Below are positions 60,817 through 64,000 of a stretch of 64,000 nt of DNA, in pieces. Made by a program: the position numbers and the translations under genes. This DNA comes from Parabacteroides sp. PFB2-10 (GTDB lineage Bacteria; Bacteroidota; Bacteroidia; Bacteroidales; Tannerellaceae), in contig NZ_JARXWI010000009.1 of assembly GCF_029893085.1 (NCBI RefSeq), forward strand, positions 1-64,000. Reading direction: 5' to 3'. The notes under the pieces were generated by a model. The model was not told the DNA's origin. It did no database searches and worked only from the letters and a program-made list of their open reading frames with translations. Each line of letters begins with the position of its first letter. The stretch's first letter is position 1.

Positions 60817-61383
60817 CTATTTTTTCTTTTTGACCGACCAGCCGAATTTACCGATAAACGAGCCGAGTTCATAATACTTCCCATGCACATAGACCAACAG
60901 ATTGGCCCGTTCCATATCGAACGCGCCGGTCACGGGATCCAGGTATTTGTCGTCGGCCAATACATTGACCACGTCGGCCACAAACATATCGTGGCTGCCC
61001 AGCGCTACAATCTCTTTCACCCTACATTCGATACAGAGTGGCGACTCCTCCACAGTTGGCGCATTTACGATCGACGCCTTGCCCGCCGTCAGCCCCATCT
61101 CTTCGAATTTCCGATGATCTTTGCCTGAGTTGACGCCACACCAGTCGGTGGCATAGGCCATCTCTTTGGTGGTCAGGTTGATGACAAACTCCATATTCTC
61201 CCGGATCAGTTGATGGGAATGGCGCTCGGGGCGAACGGAGATGTAGCACATCGGCGGATTGGTGCATAAGGTGCCGGTCCAGGCCACCGTGATCAGGTTG
61301 TAGTCGGAGGGGTCATTCCCGCAGCTTACCAATAGAGCCGGCAGCGGATAGACCAGCGTTCCCGGTTTCCAGTCTTGCTTCAT
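60817..61383 (-). CDS. Flavin reductase-like FMN-binding protein
   Basis: A 188-residue protein with the split-barrel flavin reductase fold: NLITVAWTGTLCTNPPMCYISVRPERHSH binds FMN, and FVINLTTKEMAYATDWCGVNSGKD follows. It may transfer electrons from NAD(P)H to FMN, or to a partner. It shares one base with the stop of pyrI, so it is translationally coupled to pyrimidine synthesis, a link that is unexplained. Confidence 0.88.
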   Translation of the reverse strand: MKQDWKPGTLVYPLPALLVSCGNDPSDYNLITVAWTGTLCTNPPMCYISVRPERHSHQLIRENMEFVINLTTKEMAYATDWCGVNSGKDHRKFEEMGLTAGKASIVNAPTVEESPLCIECRVKEIVALGSHDMFVADVVNVLADDKYLDPVTGAFDMERANLLVYVHGKYYELGSFIGKFGWSVKKKK

Positions 61384-61847
61384 TACTTGATAACAATATC
61401 TTCTTTATTGATTTTACGCTCGCAATACCGGCAACGGATGGCGCCGGTGGCCCGGTCTACCACGTCGAAGCGCGAGAGCATCGGCTCGTTGTTGGTGATA
61501 CACTTCGGGTTGTTGCATTTCACCAGGCCGATCAGTTCGTCCGGCAGGGTGATGGTCTTTTTCTCTACCACCTCGTAGTCGCGGATGATATTGAGGATCA
61601 CATTCGGCGCAATCAATGCGATGCGATTGATCTCATCCTCTTCAAAGAATTTGCCGGCAATCTTAATCACGCCTTTGCATCCCATTTTCTTGCTATGGAA
61701 ATTGTTGCCGATGGTGATCGTATTGTCCATCTTTTCCAGTCCGAGCAGCGAGGCTACCTTAAACAACTGGCTGGGGGGAATATGATCGATCGCCGTTCCG
61801 TTTTCAAGGGCGGCCACCTGTAGTTCTTTTTGTTTCTGAGCTGACAT
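61383..61847 (-). CDS. pyrI: Aspartate carbamoyltransferase regulatory chain
   Basis: A 154-residue PyrI. The nucleotide-binding domain begins [23 protein letters not shown]. The C-terminal zinc domain has four cysteines in CNNPKCITN and CRYCERK. It makes the catalytic PyrB trimers respond to CTP and ATP. It is 14 bp after pyrB. Confidence 0.96.
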   Translation of the reverse strand: MSAQKQKELQVAALENGTAIDHIPPSQLFKVASLLGLEKMDNTITIGNNFHSKKMGCKGVIKIAGKFFEEDEINRIALIAPNVILNIIRDYEVVEKKTITLPDELIGLVKCNNPKCITNNEPMLSRFDVVDRATGAIRCRYCERKINKEDIVIK

Positions 61848-61861
61848 ATCGGTAGGTTCGT

Positions 61862-62776
61862 TTAGATTTCTACATTTAATACTTCACAAATAATGGCTTC
61901 GCGGGTAAATAGTCCGTTGCGCGCCTGCTGAATATAATAGGCTTTCGGATTATCGTCGACATCGTAGGCGATCTCGTTCACGCGTGGCAGCGGATGCAGG
62001 ATGCGCAGGTTGTCGCGGCTGCCTTTCAGCATCTCATTGTGCAGGATATACACATTCTTTACCCGTTCATATTCAACCAGGTCGGTAAAGCGTTCCCGCT
62101 GCACCCTTGTCATATAGAGGATATCGGTCTGGTTGATAATGTCGGTCGTAAAGTCGCAATGTTCGGTGTATTTGATGTTATGCTTTTCGCAGAAATGCTT
62201 TTGTTCTTCCGGCATACGCAGCTCTTCGGGCGCGATGAAATGGAAGGTCGGATTAAAGTGCGACATGCCGACGATCAAGGAGTGTACCGTCCGGCCATAC
62301 TTGAGGTCGCCCACCATCGTAATGGTGAGATTCTCCAACGTGCCCTGGGTTTTGCGGATGGAATACATATCCAACAGGGTTTGCGAAGGATGCTGGTTGG
62401 CCCCGTCTCCGGCATTGATAATTGGGATATCCGTCACCTCCGAAGCATAACGGGCGGCCCCTTCCAGGTAGTGGCGCATGATGATCACATCAGCATAATT
62501 GCTCACCATCAGGATGGTGTCTTTCAATGTCTCCCCTTTCGAGGAGCTGCTGGTCGAGGCATCGGAGAAGCCGACCACCTTCCCCCCCAAGCGGTTGAAC
62601 GCCGTCTCAAAACTCAGGCGCGTGCGGGTAGAGGGTTCGAAAAACAAGGTGGCGGCCACTTTGCCATCCATTATTTTCCGGTTGGGGTTCTCTTCAAATT
62701 TCTGGGCATTATCGAGGATGCGGAGAATGTCCTCTTGGGAGCATTGATCAATGGAAACTAAACTTTTACTCTTCAT
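61862..62776 (-). CDS. pyrB: Aspartate carbamoyltransferase catalytic chain
   Basis: A 304-residue PyrB that joins aspartate and carbamoyl phosphate in pyrimidine synthesis. The carbamoyl-phosphate loop [13 protein letters not shown], the [11 protein letters not shown] loop, [14 protein letters not shown] and HPLPRVNEI are all present. The ATG at 62776 (MKSKSLVSI) matches the usual N-terminus better than the Met at 62803. Confidence 0.96.
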   Translation of the reverse strand: MKSKSLVSIDQCSQEDILRILDNAQKFEENPNRKIMDGKVAATLFFEPSTRTRLSFETAFNRLGGKVVGFSDASTSSSSKGETLKDTILMVSNYADVIIMRHYLEGAARYASEVTDIPIINAGDGANQHPSQTLLDMYSIRKTQGTLENLTITMVGDLKYGRTVHSLIVGMSHFNPTFHFIAPEELRMPEEQKHFCEKHNIKYTEHCDFTTDIINQTDILYMTRVQRERFTDLVEYERVKNVYILHNEMLKGSRDNLRILHPLPRVNEIAYDVDDNPKAYYIQQARNGLFTREAIICEVLNVEI

Positions 62777-62800
62777 AAGGTGTCGTATTCGTCGTTTATG

Positions 62801-62808
62801 CAAATGTA
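62801..62808 (-). promoter_or_regulatory. -7 box of the pyrBI operon
   Basis: TACATTTG on the minus strand, 25 bp upstream of the pyrB start at 62776. This also supports that start over the one at 62803. Confidence 0.6.
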
Positions 62809-62862
62809 GGAAAACTTTAACAATTAATGGTAGATGAAGGCTATTCTCCTGATTTTTTTAGG

Positions 62863-62882
62863 CCTGAGAAAAAAATCTCAGG
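62863..62882. repeat. Small hairpin in the pyrB-ahcY gap
   Basis: CCTGAGA and TCTCAGG form 7-bp arms around six A residues, preceded by a T-tract at 62853-62859. It might end transcripts arriving on the minus strand, or insulate the divergent promoters. Confidence 0.4.
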
Positions 62883-62923
62883 TGGATTAAAATGTGTCAA
62901 TTTGATCGTTTTCAGCGACCCCT

Positions 62924-63054
62924 CCAATTTACGATTTGTAATTTCCGCCCGACTTTGCGGGCAAAAAAGCGGGGTTTTGGAGACAAACTCCCGGGAGAAA
63001 CACTTTTTAACGTATTGATTTGTTACAAAAAAGGCCGTTTTGCTTACAATCACG
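62924..63054 (-). repeat. Dispersed CTCCCGGGAG repeat, copy 7
   Basis: Reverse copy of the second subtype, nearly identical to copy 5 from CCAATTTACGATTTGTAATT through CTCCCGGGAG and AAACACTTTTTAACGTAT. It lies in the 392-bp divergent gap between pyrB and ahcY. Confidence 0.9.
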
Positions 63055-63121
63055 ATTTTGGGAATTCATCCTCACGTACCCGAAAAAAACCGTTTTCTTC
63101 GCATCCTACGGGAGAAATCCC

Positions 63122-63129
63122 TACCTTTG
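63122..63129 (+). promoter_or_regulatory. -7 box of ahcY
   Basis: TACCTTTG at 63122-63129 lies 39 bp upstream of the ahcY start. The -33 region is T-rich but lacks an exact TTTG. Confidence 0.5.
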
Positions 63130-63168
63130 CACATTAATAAAAACAGAAATTCAAAAAACATAAGAAAT

Positions 63169-64000
63169 ATGTCAGCATTATTTTCAACTACACTCCCCTA
63201 TAAGGTGGCAGATATGAGCCTGGCCGAGTTTGGCCGGAAAGAAATTGAAATAGCCGAACACGAGATGCCCGGCCTAATGGCGTTGCGCCAGAAATACGCC
63301 GGTCAGAAGCCATTATCGGGTGCCCGCATCATGGGGTCATTGCACATGACCATCCAGACTGCTGTGTTGATTGAGACATTGGTGGATCTGGGAGCCGATG
63401 TGCGCTGGGCCAGTTGCAATATATTCTCCACCCAGGATCATGCCGCTGCTGCTATTGCCGCAACGGGTGTGCCTGTGTATGCCTGGAAAGGGGAGACATT
63501 GGAGGAATACTGGTGGTGTACGGACATGGCGCTTCGCTTTCCCGACGGGAAAGGGCCGCATATGATCGTCGACGACGGTGGCGACGCTTCCCTGTTGGTG
63601 CATTGGGGGTATAAAGCGGAAAACGACGCGGCCTCGATCGATCGCAAGGGAGGCAACCTGGAAGAGCAGGTGATTCTGGACACGCTTCAACGGATCCTCG
63701 CGGAAGACAACCAACGCTGGCACCGCACGGTAGCCGAGATGAAGGGTGTTTCCGAAGAGACAACCACCGGCGTGCATCGCCTGTATCAGATGATGGAAAA
63801 GGGCGAACTGCTTGTTCCTGCCATCAATGTGAACGACTCGGTGACCAAATCGAAATTCGACAACCTCTATGGTTGCCGCGAATCGCTGGCCGACGGTATC
63901 AAGCGAGCCACCGACGTGATGATCGCCGGTAAGGTGGTGGTCGTTGCCGGTTACGGCGATGTGGGTAAAGGCTGCTCGCACTCGATGCGTTCATACGGCG
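63169..64000 (+). CDS. ahcY: Adenosylhomocysteinase, 3' end beyond the window
   Basis: The first 277 codons of S-adenosylhomocysteine hydrolase, which splits the product of methyl transfer into adenosine and homocysteine. The reading frame starts [43 protein letters not shown], and the NAD-binding [17 protein letters not shown] are all visible, and [11 protein letters not shown] and [11 protein letters not shown] fit the active site. The insert around [15 protein letters not shown] marks the long bacterial form. The gene is open at the window edge. Confidence 0.96.
   Translation, partial: MSALFSTTLPYKVADMSLAEFGRKEIEIAEHEMPGLMALRQKYAGQKPLSGARIMGSLHMTIQTAVLIETLVDLGADVRWASCNIFSTQDHAAAAIAATGVPVYAWKGETLEEYWWCTDMALRFPDGKGPHMIVDDGGDASLLVHWGYKAENDAASIDRKGGNLEEQVILDTLQRILAEDNQRWHRTVAEMKGVSEETTTGVHRLYQMMEKGELLVPAINVNDSVTKSKFDNLYGCRESLADGIKRATDVMIAGKVVVVAGYGDVGKGCSHSMRSYG

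Noticed and set aside
61994-62761. 255-codon plus-strand open frame opposite pyrB
   Set aside because: Antisense to the conserved PyrB motifs and without any recognisable domain.

Overview
The window comes from a member of the Bacteroidota, most likely a gut Bacteroidales of the Parabacteroides/Tannerellaceae type. The lineage is inferred from content: gldD-gldE, a PorT-like barrel, bactofilins, DUF4252/DUF4625/DUF1080 secreted proteins, an EF-G2 paralogue, an alpha-beta fused 2-oxo acid dehydrogenase E1, and promoters with the Bacteroidetes -7 box TAnnTTTG. No rRNA, tRNA, CRISPR array, insertion-sequence transposase or prophage gene was recognised.

Left part (1-12800). After a short hairpin-rich stretch, a GntR/UTRA repressor is divergent from an eight-gene operon. 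The operon encodes a complete lipoyl-dependent dehydrogenase complex (E2, E3, fused E1), a PHP-fold protein, a class II aldolase/short-chain dehydrogenase fusion, a zinc-type medium-chain dehydrogenase, a tandem class II aldolase with a degenerate second half, and a lipoate-protein ligase. It looks like a self-contained catabolic route ending in an acyl-CoA. The substrate cannot be read from the sequence, and there is no transporter or kinase. A palindrome and a repeated half-site lie at its promoter.

13105-25332 is a tightly packed aryl-polyene/flexirubin-type biosynthetic cluster: an FjTAL-like tyrosine ammonia-lyase, ketoreductase, three ketosynthases, a chain-length-factor-like protein, two acyl carrier proteins, an acyltransferase, methyltransferase, hotdog thioesterase, polysaccharide deacetylase, LolA-like carrier and DUF3261-like lipoprotein. 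No starter ligase, dehydratase or MMPL exporter was recognised. Inverted copies of a dispersed intergenic repeat flank it.

25544-39965 holds a zinc-ribbon membrane protein, a large multi-PAS/GAF histidine kinase, three bactofilins, an ECF sigma factor with a membrane partner, a secreted PI-PLC-like lipoprotein, a run of acyltransferase, omega-amidase and AmpG-like genes, a phosphopantetheinyl transferase, gldD-gldE and ssb.

40510-55137 holds an EF-G2-like factor, two more ECF sigma modules separated by a MutS-like gene, and an RND efflux operon preceded by a possible 41-codon leader ORF. DUF4625 and DUF1080 secreted proteins follow. 55430-64000 holds an XRE regulator divergent from an aldo/keto reductase, an AddB-like helicase-nuclease, a pyrB-pyrI-flavin reductase-PorT-like operon, and the first 277 codons of ahcY, cut by the window edge.

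The intergenic spaces are rich in repeats: seven copies of a CTCCCGGGAG-centred element of about 130 bp, two long palindromes that share an inner core but have different arms, two AT-rich hairpins that overlap gene ends, and a further pair of imperfect repeats.
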